NCBI GenBank assembly: GCA_900768465.1 | Contig: CAAGCY010000006.1 | Span: 62,001-126,000 of the forward strand | Direction: 5' to 3' | Length of the DNA: 64,000 nt | Source of the DNA: Alphaproteobacteria bacterium | GTDB lineage: Bacteria > Pseudomonadota > Alphaproteobacteria > CAAGCB01 > CAG-977 | In this document: piece after piece, positions 53,875-62,924 of the stretch | Layout of the letters: each line of letters begins with the position of its first letter | How positions within the stretch are numbered: the first letter of the stretch is position 1 | Program-made: the position numbers and the translations under genes | Notes under the pieces: generated by a model | Told to the model about the DNA's origin: nothing | The model's input: only the letters and a program-made list of their open reading frames with translations | Database searches by the model: none

Positions 53875-55047
53875 TTAAAGTCTCACTTGCGGGTCGAACA
53901 ATCGCGTATGCAGTTCAATCGCGGACGCGTCGGTCAATCCTGCGACGAAATCCGCGACGATACGCGCTTTCATGGTTTCCCCCTCCGCCGTTTTGGGACA
54001 GCTTCGGGCTTTTTTCTGCCACGAAGGCGGCAGAATGTTGGTTTCCGTAAACAACAGCCCGAACAAATCGCGCACAATGCGTTTGCCCTTGCTGGTCATG
54101 CGGTTGATTGTATAGTGTCTGTACATATTGGGAAAGAGGAAATCTTTCAATTCCTGCATTTCCGCGCGCATTTTTTCCGAAAAAGCGATAACGGGACGTC
54201 CCATATTGCGGATATCGTCGACGCTTTCGGGCTTTAAATCGTCCAAAATCCGCCGCGACTGCGCCGCCACGTCCAAAATCATATCGTTAATCATGCGGCG
54301 CACCGTTTCGGCGTCGACACGGGATTGTTCCACCGACGGATATTCTTTTTTAACCTGTTCGTAATGGCGTTTGAAAAAAGGAACTTCCATTAACTGCTCA
54401 ACCGTTACGAGCCCTGTTTTCAGCCCGTCGTCCGTGTCATGATTGGAATAAGCGATGTCATCCGCCAAAGCCGCTATCTGTGCTTCCGCCCCTGCGAAAG
54501 TATCAAGCATCAAGTCGTGCTTTTTATTATACTCCGCAATATCAACGAAAAGCTTTTCTTTTTCCGTCAACGGACCGTTGTGTTTAACCAGTCCTTCCAG
54601 CGTTTCCCATGACAGATTGATGCCGTCGAAACGGGGATAGCGCTGTTCCAGTTTTGTAACGATTTTCAACGAATGCGCGTTATGGTCAAAGCCGCCGTAG
54701 TTCGCCATACATTCGTTCAAAGCCATTTCGCCCGCGTGTCCGAACGGCGTGTGTCCCAAATCGTGCGCCAAAGCCAAAGCTTCGCCCAAATCGCCGTCCA
54801 AGTTCAGCATGCGGCACAGCGAACGGGTGATTTGCGACACTTCAAGCGAATGGGTCAATCGGGTTCGCAGACTGGAACCTTCGTGATAAACGAACACCTG
54901 CGTTTTGGATTCCAGTCGGCGGAACGCTTCGGAATGAATGATGCGGTCGCGGTCGCGCTGAAAACAAGTGCGGTACGGCGCTTCCCGTTCGGGGTACAGT
55001 CTGCCGCGCGTTTTGCTTGCATCCGTTGCGTATCTTGCCAAAGCCAT
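53875..55047 (-). CDS. dgt: Deoxyguanosinetriphosphate triphosphohydrolase-like protein
   Basis: 390 residues, HD superfamily dNTPase. Metal ligands lie in [12 protein letters not shown] (His62 region) and [16 protein letters not shown], with the final Asp in [15 protein letters not shown]. These enzymes remove triphosphate from dNTPs and regulate nucleotide pools. The gene ends 4 bp before argS. Confidence 0.94.
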   Translation of the reverse strand: MALARYATDASKTRGRLYPEREAPYRTCFQRDRDRIIHSEAFRRLESKTQVFVYHEGSSLRTRLTHSLEVSQITRSLCRMLNLDGDLGEALALAHDLGHTPFGHAGEMALNECMANYGGFDHNAHSLKIVTKLEQRYPRFDGINLSWETLEGLVKHNGPLTEKEKLFVDIAEYNKKHDLMLDTFAGAEAQIAALADDIAYSNHDTDDGLKTGLVTVEQLMEVPFFKRHYEQVKKEYPSVEQSRVDAETVRRMINDMILDVAAQSRRILDDLKPESVDDIRNMGRPVIAFSEKMRAEMQELKDFLFPNMYRHYTINRMTSKGKRIVRDLFGLLFTETNILPPSWQKKARSCPKTAEGETMKARIVADFVAGLTDASAIELHTRLFDPQVRL

Positions 55048-55105
55048 ATCGGAATCCTTTTTGTTTTAAAAGTATACCTAAGCGATTAAAAAAGCGTTAT
55101 CAAAC

Positions 55106-55879
55106 CTAATCCTTGCCCGCGCATTGTTCGTTTTGATATTTGTAATGCCCGTCGCCGTCAATCAAATTGTTTTGCTTTTCCTGCTCTTTGATAAAAATAT
55201 CGGCATAGTGCCGCGACAGTTCGAAAACGGAGCGTTTGATTTCCTCGCACGAATTTCCTTGCCGCTGCATGGCTTGGAAAGCCGCCAAAATCTCGGACGC
55301 GGCGGTTTTCAACACGGTGTCCAGCGTTTTTCTGTTTAACGACAAATGAGTCAATTCGTGTTTCAGCGTCAAATCGAACAGGCACGATCCTTTCGGATGC
55401 TGTTTGTTTAAATCAATTTCGACCAAAACCTCTTTTGCCGTCAAAGCGACGGACGGCTTGGCGCAATCAACCGCCGCGCTCCATTTTGTTTTGTATCGGG
55501 TACAGCCGTCCGCCGTCGCCTTTTCCGAATCGCATGAAAAAGCACCGTCTTTCAGCACATAATCAACTTCTTTGCGTTCGACTTTGACATCAACCGCCGG
55601 CTGATTGCGCGAAACCGTCGCATAAGCGTTCACGTTCGGCAAAGCGTATTTGTTCGGAACGGGGAAAGCGGCGGATTTTCCGCCGTCTTTCTGTGTTTGA
55701 TTTTTTTCGGATGCTTTATAGTCCGTCGTTTTGGGAATAGCATTGCGCGTATATGTCTTTTTCCGTTTTTGATAAACTTCCGTTCCTTTTTGATAAGTGT
55801 GCGGACGTTTCTGCTTGACTGCGTAAGCGGGGGAACACAAAACAGCGAAAACCGTCAAAAACAACAGCACTTTTTTCAT
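55106..55879 (-). CDS. Secreted HELTH-motif protein 1 (putative metalloprotease-like)
   Basis: 257 residues from the ATG at 55879. Signal peptide ending PAYA, then a Lys/Thr/Tyr-rich linker (about 20-95), then a domain with three or four cysteines and KGSCLFDLTLKHELTHLSLNR, whose HELTH fits the HExxH zinc motif. A possible third ligand is the conserved RHYADIF region. It is a paralog of the next gene upstream and overlaps it by 4 bp. Peptidase activity is inferred from the motif only. Confidence 0.65.
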   Translation of the reverse strand: MKKVLLFLTVFAVLCSPAYAVKQKRPHTYQKGTEVYQKRKKTYTRNAIPKTTDYKASEKNQTQKDGGKSAAFPVPNKYALPNVNAYATVSRNQPAVDVKVERKEVDYVLKDGAFSCDSEKATADGCTRYKTKWSAAVDCAKPSVALTAKEVLVEIDLNKQHPKGSCLFDLTLKHELTHLSLNRKTLDTVLKTAASEILAAFQAMQRQGNSCEEIKRSVFELSRHYADIFIKEQEKQNNLIDGDGHYKYQNEQCAGKD

Positions 55880-56415
55880 TTCAGGCATTGCTCCCATTGA
55901 TACACGACCGACCCGGGCGCATCCAGCAAAGAATCCTGCCTGTTCTTTTCCTCAATCATTTGCCGATGATAGCGATCAATCATTTTTGCGATTTGATACG
56001 GGGAAGCCGTTCCCTCGTCCAGCGTTGCCAGCAGCGCTTTTGAAATTTCCCTCGCAAAACGCTTGACCACCTTGCGCGCAACGGCGACATGAGTCAATTC
56101 ATGCTTCAGAACCAAATCGAATTCGCAGCTGCCTTTCGGAATAGAAGACAGAATGTAAACCGTTATGTTCCGCAATCCGAATTTCAAATAAACTTTGGCG
56201 ATATTTCCCTGTGCGTCATAAACGAAGCGCGGAGAGTCCATATAAATTTGCGCTTTGGTGCATCCCGCCGCATCGGCGCCGTTGCAGTCAATCCGCGGCA
56301 AAGAACGGTCATAGCTCACTTTGCCGTTTTCGACGGACAGCGCCAATTCGGGCGCGGCGGCAACCGCCCGCCCCGCCGTCAGCAACAACAGCAAAACCGC
56401 TTTCCACACAAACAT
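55876..56415 (-). CDS. Secreted HELTH-motif protein 2
   Basis: 179 residues from the ATG at 56415 (AAAAGGCGG upstream). Signal peptide MFVWKAVLLLLLTAGRAVAA. The single domain contains CNGADAAGCTKAQIY and KGSCEFDLVLKHELTHVAVAR, matching the C-terminal domain of its neighbour. It lacks the linker of the neighbour, so it is the minimal form of the family. Function unknown; the pair looks like a tandem duplication. Confidence 0.65.
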   Translation of the reverse strand: MFVWKAVLLLLLTAGRAVAAAPELALSVENGKVSYDRSLPRIDCNGADAAGCTKAQIYMDSPRFVYDAQGNIAKVYLKFGLRNITVYILSSIPKGSCEFDLVLKHELTHVAVARKVVKRFAREISKALLATLDEGTASPYQIAKMIDRYHRQMIEEKNRQDSLLDAPGSVVYQWEQCLK

Positions 56416-56528
56416 TTTCACCGCCTTTTTTACCCAGTTTAAAAAACAAGCAAAAAAAAGACAATCTTTTATCTGGATTTTATTTTCTTTTTCGGGTACA
56501 AAGAAGGAAAAGGATAAAAGACAGAGAA

Positions 56529-57365
56529 ATGAACGACGATTCCGGTAGTATTTCACGCCCTCCCCCTGCTTCCCCTGCGGAAACGGGGCTGTTTTCGGTT
56601 ACAACGTGGAACGTCAATTCAATCAAGACGCGCTTGCCGCAAGTGATTGAATACTTGAAAAAATATTCTCCCGACATTGTTTTGCTGCAGGAAATCAAGA
56701 CCGAAACGGACGGCTTTCCGTTTTTTGAACTGCAGGCGGCGGGCTATCACTGCGCCGTCAAAGGGCAAAAAAGCTACAACGGCGTTGCGGTTTTATCCAA
56801 AGCCCCCGTCCGTGTGATTTCCGACACGCTTTCCCCCGAATTTGCCGACCAAGCCCGCTATTTGGAGGTTGAACAAAACGGCACGCGCTTTATCGGCGTG
56901 TACGTTCCGAACGGGCAGGCGCCCGACGACACGTCGCGGCTGGACTATAAAATCAAATGGCTTGACGCGCTGAACGCCCGCGTTGCCGAATTGCTGAAAA
57001 GCGAAACCGACTTTGTTTTGGGCGGGGATTTCAACGTCATTGAATTCGATTCGGACGTGTACAGCCCAGCGGCGTTCAAAGATTCCGCCTTTACCGTTCC
57101 CGCCGTCCGCAGACGGTTCAAGGCTCTGTATTTCCAAGGCTTGACCAACGCCTTGCGTGAAAAATGCGATGACGTTCCGCTTTATTCCTACTGGGATTAT
57201 CGGGCGGGCGCGCGCGAAAAAAATGACGGCATTTTGCTTGACCACCTGTTTTTGTCGCCGAAATCGGCGGACAAGCTGGTGCAAGCATCCGTCGACGGCG
57301 AAATGCGCGACGAACCGAAAGCGTCGGATCACGCGCCCGTTCGCTGTCTTTTGTCATTAACTTAA
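56529..57365 (+). CDS. xthA: Exodeoxyribonuclease III (AP endonuclease)
   Basis: 278 residues. Catalytic motifs of the EEP nuclease family: TTWNVNSIKTRLPQ, VLLQEIKTE, NGVAVLSK, GGDFNVIEFDSDVY and the terminal SDHAPV. It cuts DNA at abasic sites in base excision repair, downstream of glycosylases such as the one at 3880. The ATG at 56529 precedes homology by about 20 residues; the frame is open further upstream but overlaps the divergent gene. Confidence 0.93.
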   Translation: MNDDSGSISRPPPASPAETGLFSVTTWNVNSIKTRLPQVIEYLKKYSPDIVLLQEIKTETDGFPFFELQAAGYHCAVKGQKSYNGVAVLSKAPVRVISDTLSPEFADQARYLEVEQNGTRFIGVYVPNGQAPDDTSRLDYKIKWLDALNARVAELLKSETDFVLGGDFNVIEFDSDVYSPAAFKDSAFTVPAVRRRFKALYFQGLTNALREKCDDVPLYSYWDYRAGAREKNDGILLDHLFLSPKSADKLVQASVDGEMRDEPKASDHAPVRCLLSLT

Positions 57366-57374
57366 GAGGAAAAG

Positions 57375-58736
57375 ATGGACTCCCCTTCTTCATATACGTT
57401 TTTAAAACTGTTTGCGGCTTTTGTTTTTGTGGCGATTAACGCGTTTTTCGTCGCCGCGGAGTTTTCAATCGTTAAAATCCGCCGTTCCCGTTTGGAGGAA
57501 ATCGAAGCGCACGGCAATAAAAAAGCCAAACTGGCTATCAAAGTCACGTCCGCGCTGGATTCTTATTTAAGCGCGACTCAGCTGGGCATTACGCTGGCTT
57601 CGCTGGCTTTGGGCTGGATTGGCGAACCCGCTTTGGCGGTCATTATCGACCCCTTGTTCGGTCATTGGCTGAAAGACGACCCCGTGCTGATGCATTCGGT
57701 CAGCATTGCCGTCGCTTTTACAATCATCACCTTGATGCACGTCGTTTTCGGCGAACTGGTGCCGAAATCCATCGCGATTCAGAAAACAGAGATGTCGGTC
57801 ATGCTGATTGTCCGTCCTTTGTACTGGTTCGCCCGCCTGTTCCGTCCCGTCATCTGGGTGTTTGACCACTGCGCCGCGCTTGCGCTGAAGCTTATCGGCA
57901 TTCATCCCGCTCAGGAAAGCGACTTGGTTCATTCCGAAGAAGAATTGAAGCTGATTGCGGGCGCGTCCCAACGCGGCGGCATCATCGACAAAACGGAAAG
58001 CGAAATCATTAAAAACGCCGTTGACTTTTCGGATAAAATCGCGCGTGAAATTATGATTCCGCGTCAAGATATGGAATGTCTGTATCTGGAATGCAGTTAC
58101 GACGAAAACATCGAAATCGTCAAAACAAGCAACCACACGCGCTATCCCGTTTGCGACGAAGACAAGGACAACATCGTCGGCATGGTGCATTTGCGCGACA
58201 TTTTGATGAACGAAGGCGAACGCGACATCAAAAAAATGCTGCGTGAAGTCCTGTTCGTCCCCGAAAGTCTGTCGGTGTCCGAAGTTCTGCACACAATGAA
58301 AAAACGCCGTATCCACATGGCGATTGTGATTGACGAATACGGCGGCACGTCGGGCTTGATTTCCATGGAAGACGTTTTGGAAGAACTGGTCGGCGACATC
58401 CAAGACGAACACGATACATCGACCGATGTTTACGAAAAACGCCTTGACGACGGTTCGTACGAATTCTTGGGAATGACTTTGCTGGACGAAGCCATGGAAT
58501 ACATGGGACTGCGCCCGTTGGAAGAACACGAGGAAGACACCATCGGCGGCTATGTATTCGGATTGCTGGCGCGCAAACCCAAAGTCGGCGACGTCGTAAA
58601 CTGCCCGCAATGCAGTTTCGAGATTTTGGAAATCGACGGCTTCCGCGTCAAAAAGGTCAAAGCGACCGTCTCGCCCAAGCACGACGATGATGACGAAGAA
58701 GACGACGATAAATCCGACGCAGAATCCGAGGAATGA
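57375..58736 (+). CDS. CNNM/CorC-type membrane protein with CBS domains (hemolysin family)
   Basis: 453 residues. An N-terminal DUF21 domain with three or four membrane helices (1-190, STIQLGI-like SATQLGITLASLALGWIGEP), then two CBS domains (IMIPRQDMECLYL to about 340), then a CorC/HlyC transporter-associated domain (about 350-435). The end is strongly acidic (DDDDEEDDDKSDAESEE). Family members extrude or sense Mg or Co; the name hemolysin is historical. Confidence 0.9.
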   Translation: MDSPSSYTFLKLFAAFVFVAINAFFVAAEFSIVKIRRSRLEEIEAHGNKKAKLAIKVTSALDSYLSATQLGITLASLALGWIGEPALAVIIDPLFGHWLKDDPVLMHSVSIAVAFTIITLMHVVFGELVPKSIAIQKTEMSVMLIVRPLYWFARLFRPVIWVFDHCAALALKLIGIHPAQESDLVHSEEELKLIAGASQRGGIIDKTESEIIKNAVDFSDKIAREIMIPRQDMECLYLECSYDENIEIVKTSNHTRYPVCDEDKDNIVGMVHLRDILMNEGERDIKKMLREVLFVPESLSVSEVLHTMKKRRIHMAIVIDEYGGTSGLISMEDVLEELVGDIQDEHDTSTDVYEKRLDDGSYEFLGMTLLDEAMEYMGLRPLEEHEEDTIGGYVFGLLARKPKVGDVVNCPQCSFEILEIDGFRVKKVKATVSPKHDDDDEEDDDKSDAESEE

Positions 58737-58749
58737 TTTTCTGCTGGAA

Positions 58750-58772
58750 AAATAGCAAAAATTTGCTATAAT
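58750..58772 (+). promoter_or_regulatory. Extended -10 promoter of the HAD gene
   Basis: TTGCTATAAT (TATAAT at 58767-58772) includes the TGn extension and lies 32 bases before the start at 58804. No good -35 element is seen. Confidence 0.5.
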
Positions 58773-58803
58773 GTAGAAAATTTCGGAAAAAAGGAGTGTT
58801 CTT

Positions 58804-59757
58804 ATGACGGAAAAACAGCCTATAGCTTTGGTTGTCAGCGATATTGACAACACGATTGCCGATAAATTCAACGTGTGGGGAAATGCGCTTGATTCGGCTT
58901 TGGACAAACTGGCGAAGCTGCATAAACGCGATCGCAAGGACATTGAACAGGATTTGCTGGCGCACGTTCCGGAATCCGTCAAACACATTTCCGGTCCCTA
59001 TATCGGCAAAGACTTGCGTTCGGACGTTGCCTGCACGCCGTCATTGAAGCCTTCTTCGCCCGAAATGGAAAAAGAACAGGAAAAAATCTTTCACGAATGG
59101 GACAAGGACAGAAGCGAAGTCAGTCTGTATGCCGGCGTTTTGCCCACCATCAACAAAATCAAAGCATCGGGGGCGAAGCTTGTTCTTTACACCGATTCCC
59201 GCGAATCCGTTTGTGTTCCGCGTTTGGCGAAAATGGGCATTACGGCGGATATGATTGACGCGCTTTACGTCCAGCCCGACTTGAAAGACGGTCAAATCAT
59301 CCGCAAACCCGTCAAAGGCGTTGCCAACGATTTCCGCGCGGCTTTGGGGGACAAGCTTGTTTTGCTGGATCCGAAAACAAACAAGCCGCATCCCAAAAAC
59401 ATGCAAAGAATTCTTGACGATATGGGCGTCAAAGACCCGAAAACCGCCGTTATGGTCGGCGACAACATCCGCGCGGACGGCACGGGCGCGATTGCCGTCG
59501 GGATGAATTTTGCATGGCAAAAACAGGGAACCGTGATTGACGAACCGACAAACCGCTGTTACAGAACATTCTGTCAGGATCCGAACTACAAGCTGACCGC
59601 CGCGGAACATTTGGAACAAATGAACGACACCAACCGTCCGACGGCTGTTTTGAACGGTTTTGCGGATTTGAACAAATTCTACCGCTTTACGGCGAAAAAC
59701 ACGCAACAGTCGGCTTTGCTGACGGCGGCTTTAAGCAAAAAAGCGCGAACGAAGTAA
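58804..59757 (+). CDS. HAD-superfamily phosphatase
   Basis: 317 residues. The HAD motif I is SDIDNTIAD with the nucleophile and acid Asp; motif II is LVLYTDS; motif III/IV lies at MVGDNIRADGTGAIAVGM. The cap is helical and longer than in simple phosphatases. Substrate unknown; the motif order suggests phosphoglycolate- or nucleotide-phosphatase-like activity. AAAAGGAG precedes the ATG. Confidence 0.82.
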   Translation: MTEKQPIALVVSDIDNTIADKFNVWGNALDSALDKLAKLHKRDRKDIEQDLLAHVPESVKHISGPYIGKDLRSDVACTPSLKPSSPEMEKEQEKIFHEWDKDRSEVSLYAGVLPTINKIKASGAKLVLYTDSRESVCVPRLAKMGITADMIDALYVQPDLKDGQIIRKPVKGVANDFRAALGDKLVLLDPKTNKPHPKNMQRILDDMGVKDPKTAVMVGDNIRADGTGAIAVGMNFAWQKQGTVIDEPTNRCYRTFCQDPNYKLTAAEHLEQMNDTNRPTAVLNGFADLNKFYRFTAKNTQQSALLTAALSKKARTK

Positions 59758-59835
59758 TTTTTTCGTACCGTTTTTGTTCTTGAATTTTTAACCTTTTTTC
59801 TTTAAAACAATCGGTAAAGAGATAAAGGATGAACA

Positions 59836-62022
59836 ATGCAAGAACTTGACCTCAGCCGATTGAACCCCGAACAACGCCAAGCCGTCGAAACCACAGAAGG
59901 TCCCGTTTTGGTCTTGGCGGGTGCGGGTTCGGGAAAAACCACCGTCTTGACGACGCGTCTGGCGTACATTATTCAAACGGGAAAAGCCCTGCCCTTTCAA
60001 TGTTTGGCGGTGACGTTCACCAACAAAGCCGCCAACGAAATGACCGAGCGTCTGCAAGCCGTCATCGGCGAAGACGCGCGCGCTTTGTGGTTGGGGACTT
60101 TTCACAAAATCGGACTGAGGATTTTACGCAACCACCCCGAAAAAGTCGGGCTTTCCCACGGTTTTACGATTTTGGACGCCGCCGATCAGGAACGTTTGCT
60201 GAAACAAATCATGACCGCCGACGGACTGGATTTGAAAGAAAACCCGCCTCCGCTGATTATGGGGCAGATTCAAAGACTGAAAGACCAAGGGCTGACTCCC
60301 GACAAAGCCAATCAGTCGCCCAATCCCGCTTCGCCCTTGGCGGTACGGTTGTACGAAGCCTACCAAACGCGCCTGCAAGCGATGAACGCGGTCGATTTCG
60401 GCGATTTATTGCTGTATTGCGTCGAATTGTTCCAAAAATATCCCGATGTGCTGAAAGCTTTTCAGCGGCAGTTCCGCTATATTCTGGTTGACGAATACCA
60501 AGACACCAACATTGTTCAATATCTCTGGCTTCGTCTGCTGGCGGGGTATCATCACAACTTGTGCTGTGTCGGCGACGACGATCAATCGATTTACTCTTGG
60601 CGCGGGGCGGAAGTCGGCAACATTCTGCGCTTTGAGCAGGATTTTCCGAACGCGACTTTGATTCGGCTGGAAAGCAACTACCGTTCGACGGCGCACATTT
60701 TGGCAGCGGCGTCGGGGCTGATTGCCAACAACGTCCACCGTTTGAGCAAGACTCTGCACACCGCCCCCGGACGTGAAAACGCCGTCGGGGAAAAAGTCGT
60801 CGTCACAGGCGTATGGAGCGGCGAGGACGAAGCGCGCAAAATCTGCGACCAAATCGAAGCCGAACAAAGGCATGGCACAAAGCTGTCGCAAATCGCGGTT
60901 TTGGTGCGGGCAAGCTTTCAAACCCGCGCCGTCGAAGACGTTTTGTTGAATGCGGGCATTCCGTACAAAGTCATCGCGGGCATGCGGTTTTACGAACGCG
61001 AAGAAATCCGCGATGCGTCGGCGTACATCCGTCTGCTGGTTCACCCCAAGGACGACATGGCTTTTCTGCGCATCGTGAACAAGCCGCGGCGGGGCATCGG
61101 CGACACGGCTTTGCAAAACATTCAAGTCCGCGCCCGCGCCGACGGATCGACCATGTTTGAATCCGCTCATGCTTTGCTGGCGGAAAAAGCGATTAAAGGC
61201 ACGGCAAAAACGGGATTGGAAAAATTTTTCGCTTTGTTTGATTCTTGGCGCGATTTGCTGCATCAGGGCGAACCGCCCGAGGAGTTGCTGCGCCGCATGC
61301 TGGACGAAAGCGGCTATATGGAAATGCGCCGCACGGAAAAAACGCCCGATGCCGAGGGGCGCGTCGAAAACCTGCAGGAATTGGTCGGCATTATCAAAGA
61401 ATACGACAATTTTGACGATTATTTGGAATACATTTCTCTTGTCATGGAAAACGACACGGCGGCGGCAACGGGCGATTCGGTGTCTTTGATGACTTTGCAC
61501 GCCGCCAAAGGGCTGGAATTCGACTGCGTTTTCCTGCCGGGGTGGGAGGAAGGAATCTTCCCGCACCAAAAATCGCTGGACGAAGGCGGCGCAAACGCTT
61601 TGGAGGAAGAACGCCGTCTGGCTTACGTCGGCATCACCCGCGCGAAAAAGCAAGTCTACATCAGCTTTGCGGGGTCGCGGCGCATGTACAATCAGTGGCA
61701 AAACAATCTGCCGTCGCGGTTTATCAACGAACTGCCGACCGAACACGTCCGCCTGCAAAGTGCGATATCGGACAACTACGGGTACGGCGGATACAATAAA
61801 AGCTATACAAACGACGATTATTCCTATAAAAATAATTACAGATATCGAAAGACGGGATTTTTCAACACACCCGAAAAGCCCGCTTTTCAAAAAGGAACGG
61901 AAGTGTATCATGAACGTTTCGGGCATGGACGCGTCACAGGGGCGGAGGGAAAAACCGTCCAAGTCTACTTTGACGAATACGGCACGAAAAAAGTCATGGC
62001 TGATTATTTGGAAAAACTGTAA
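59836..62022 (+). CDS. uvrD: ATP-dependent DNA helicase, UvrD/PcrA family
   Basis: 728 residues, superfamily 1A. Walker A VLAGAGSGKTTVLTTRLAYI, Walker B DEYQDTN, motif III DDDQSIYSWRGAE, motif IV-VI NYRST, TLHAAKGLEFD and VGITRAKK are all present. The C-terminal Tudor-like segment (GTEVYHERFGHGRV) binds RNA polymerase in PcrA/UvrD. It overlaps prmA by one base (TAATG). Confidence 0.95.
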   Translation: MQELDLSRLNPEQRQAVETTEGPVLVLAGAGSGKTTVLTTRLAYIIQTGKALPFQCLAVTFTNKAANEMTERLQAVIGEDARALWLGTFHKIGLRILRNHPEKVGLSHGFTILDAADQERLLKQIMTADGLDLKENPPPLIMGQIQRLKDQGLTPDKANQSPNPASPLAVRLYEAYQTRLQAMNAVDFGDLLLYCVELFQKYPDVLKAFQRQFRYILVDEYQDTNIVQYLWLRLLAGYHHNLCCVGDDDQSIYSWRGAEVGNILRFEQDFPNATLIRLESNYRSTAHILAAASGLIANNVHRLSKTLHTAPGRENAVGEKVVVTGVWSGEDEARKICDQIEAEQRHGTKLSQIAVLVRASFQTRAVEDVLLNAGIPYKVIAGMRFYEREEIRDASAYIRLLVHPKDDMAFLRIVNKPRRGIGDTALQNIQVRARADGSTMFESAHALLAEKAIKGTAKTGLEKFFALFDSWRDLLHQGEPPEELLRRMLDESGYMEMRRTEKTPDAEGRVENLQELVGIIKEYDNFDDYLEYISLVMENDTAAATGDSVSLMTLHAAKGLEFDCVFLPGWEEGIFPHQKSLDEGGANALEEERRLAYVGITRAKKQVYISFAGSRRMYNQWQNNLPSRFINELPTEHVRLQSAISDNYGYGGYNKSYTNDDYSYKNNYRYRKTGFFNTPEKPAFQKGTEVYHERFGHGRVTGAEGKTVQVYFDEYGTKKVMADYLEKL

Positions 62023-62912
62023 TGGAAACAAAACCTGCGGACAACTGGCAACTTTCTTTTGTTTTGGCGGCTGATGCCGTGCCGTTTTTCGAACGCGCTT
62101 TGGACGGCGACGATACCGCGTTGCTGGCAAGCGAAATCGAAACGGGCGCGGACAAAGGAAAATGGAAATTGGAAGCGATTTTCCAAAACCGCCCCGACGA
62201 ATCCGCTTTGCGCGCCAATTTGGAAATCGCGGCGACCATGGCGGGGATTGACCTGCCGCCGTATCAACTGACGGCTCTGGCTCAGCGCGATTGGCTGCGC
62301 GAAAGCCTTATCAGCTTCAAACCCGTGGACATCGGGCGCTATTACATTTACGGATCGCACATCAAAGAACCGCCTCCTCCGACGAAAATCGCGCTGAAAA
62401 TCGATGCCGCGACCGCGTTCGGTTCGGGCGAACATTTCACGACCAAGGGCTGTTTGATGGGATTGGAGGAAATCTCGCATTACCGCCGCCCGAACAAAAT
62501 TTTGGATATGGGATGCGGATCGGGCATTTTGGGACTTGCCGCCGCCGCGACGTTCCACACGCACGTTTTCGCCGCCGACATCGATCCCGAATCCGTGCGC
62601 GTAACTTTGGAAAACGCCCGCAACAATCACTTGGCGCGCTATATCACCGCTCAGGCGGGCAACGGCTACAAACCCGCCGCCGTGCGCACGCACGGACCGT
62701 ATGATTTGGTGTTTTCAAATATTCTTGCCCGTCCGCTGACGCTGATGGCGAAAGACTTGGCGGCAAACCTTGCTCCCGACGGCTTGGCGATTTTATCGGG
62801 TCTGCTGAACAGACAGGAAGAATGGGTGCTGAGCGCGCATCGCCGCGTGGGCTTGGAGTTGAAAAAACGCTACCGCTTGGAAGGCTGGAGCACGCTGATA
62901 GTCGGACGATAA
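62022..62912 (+). CDS. prmA: Ribosomal protein L11 methyltransferase
   Basis: 296 residues. The N-terminal substrate domain precedes an SAM-binding fold with AFGSGEHFTTKGCL and ILDMGCGSGILGLAAA; the third block is DLVFSNILARPL. It methylates L11 in the cytoplasm. Its pairing with the helicase and the following aminopeptidase P gene is seen in other Alphaproteobacteria. Confidence 0.93.
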   Translation: METKPADNWQLSFVLAADAVPFFERALDGDDTALLASEIETGADKGKWKLEAIFQNRPDESALRANLEIAATMAGIDLPPYQLTALAQRDWLRESLISFKPVDIGRYYIYGSHIKEPPPPTKIALKIDAATAFGSGEHFTTKGCLMGLEEISHYRRPNKILDMGCGSGILGLAAAATFHTHVFAADIDPESVRVTLENARNNHLARYITAQAGNGYKPAAVRTHGPYDLVFSNILARPLTLMAKDLAANLAPDGLAILSGLLNRQEEWVLSAHRRVGLELKKRYRLEGWSTLIVGR

Positions 62913-62924
62913 AGGGGATTTGCC

